Source: Neoarius graeffei
Lineage: Eukaryota; Chordata; Actinopteri; Siluriformes; Ariidae
DNA: 64,000 bases
NCBI RefSeq assembly: GCF_027579695.1
Contig: NC_083592.1
Span: 36,586,714 to 36,650,713 of the forward strand
Reading direction: 5' to 3'
Shown here in pieces: positions 63,434 through 64,000 of the stretch; position 1 is the stretch's first letter, and every line of letters starts with the position of its first letter. The notes below the pieces were generated by a model, which ran no database searches, was not told the DNA's origin, and saw only the letters and a list, made by a program, of their open reading frames with translations. The position numbers were made by a program, and so were the translations under genes.

Positions 63434-64000
63434 TATCAGTGAAACTGCTTGGATTTCTTCAAAAGAAGAACGTATTGAAATCATTCTCATGCCTACAGCA
63501 CAAAGATCATTTAAGTAAATGTATTCAAAGTGCATTGACATGTAAAACACCAGATATGTTAACATAAGTTCATAATGAATGGGAGAGACATGTGTTTACA
63601 AAGATATGGCAATCATGTGTTGTAAAGGATGCGTTGTTACATTTTGCTAAAAAAAATTAATTTCCTCTATGTATGGAGACATTATTTGTCAGAAAATAAC
63701 TTCTATTCTGAAGTGTGTCTGAAAGGCATCTTGACTACTATGTTTAAGGACAAATGATGTCTATGCCGAGATTGGAGTAAAATTAATGTGATTCAGAACA
63801 CCTAAAGAATGGAAGACTTTATCCAGACTATATGATCTATGGCTCTGTTAAACACCTTAATACCCACTTGCTGCTCTTACATGCCAGACACTAGTCTGGC
63901 ACACTAGCTAAGGTACTTTCAAGGATTTGTCAAGAGCTACAGGATCAATCAAATGATGTTATTGCGGTTCGATTCAAATTCAAAGAAAAATTAATAAGAG

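Larger units (their letters stand above)
59942..64000 (+). repeat. Tandem duplication block, copy 2
   Basis: Aligns with 1-5417. It lacks the hAT insertion (empty site near 61020). Shared features: SINE fragments at 61127-61277 and 62539-62643, Tc1 relic at 62938-63433, hairpin at 63292-63415. It runs off the window in intron 1. Confidence 0.95.

Overview
The window is animal nuclear DNA from a ray-finned (teleost-type) fish. It holds an intron-split aquaglyceroporin gene with GT-AG splice sites. Around it lies a dense layer of transposons typical of fish: Tc1/mariner, hAT, THAP-domain DNA transposons, Gmr1-like and Sushi-like Ty3/gypsy elements, several LINE clades and a tRNA-derived SINE with a GATGA tail. 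The species cannot be fixed from the sequence alone.

Host gene content is small. One complete aqp3-like gene (six coding exons, 287 codons) runs from 3229 to 9407 on the plus strand. A second copy of its promoter, exon 1 and part of intron 1 lies at 59942-64000 and runs off the right edge. The two copies differ at roughly 1 percent of bases, so this is a young direct tandem duplication. About 50 kb of mostly transposable elements separates the two coding copies.

Layout. 1-12150: gene copy 1, with one hAT element upstream and a hAT-inside-hAT nest in intron 4. 12160-14800: an older repeat interrupted by a 5'-truncated LINE, itself hit by a SINE. 15120-19110: a THAP transposon, a long-TIR MITE and a LINE with a restriction-like endonuclease. 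20097-29610: a Tc1 element split by a complete Gmr1-like LTR retrotransposon (copy A) and followed by a broken L1. 29630-33300: a second THAP transposon with a nested THAP element, then another endonuclease-type LINE beside a TA microsatellite. 34900-41060: a SINE, a nearly intact Tc1 element, a Tc1 MITE, an RTE LINE and a mariner MITE. 41067-51594: Gmr1-like copy B (5'-truncated, plus strand), a block of THAP and YqaJ-like DNA transposon relics, and Gmr1-like copy C (minus strand). 51600-55050: microsatellites, SINEs and Tc1 remnants. 55060-59762: a recent, nearly intact Sushi-type chromovirus on the minus strand. 59942-64000: gene copy 2.

The most interesting signals are: the young aqp3 duplication with unusually short loops in the encoded channel; the three Gmr1-like elements, which carry a SCAN-like Gag domain and place integrase before reverse transcriptase; a 124-bp inverted self-copy inside Gmr1 copy A; the Sushi-type element with self-priming, frameshift and tRNA-like signals but no capsid-coding region; and the cluster of THAP and YqaJ-like exon relics at 44.5-46.7 kb with strong inverted repeats.
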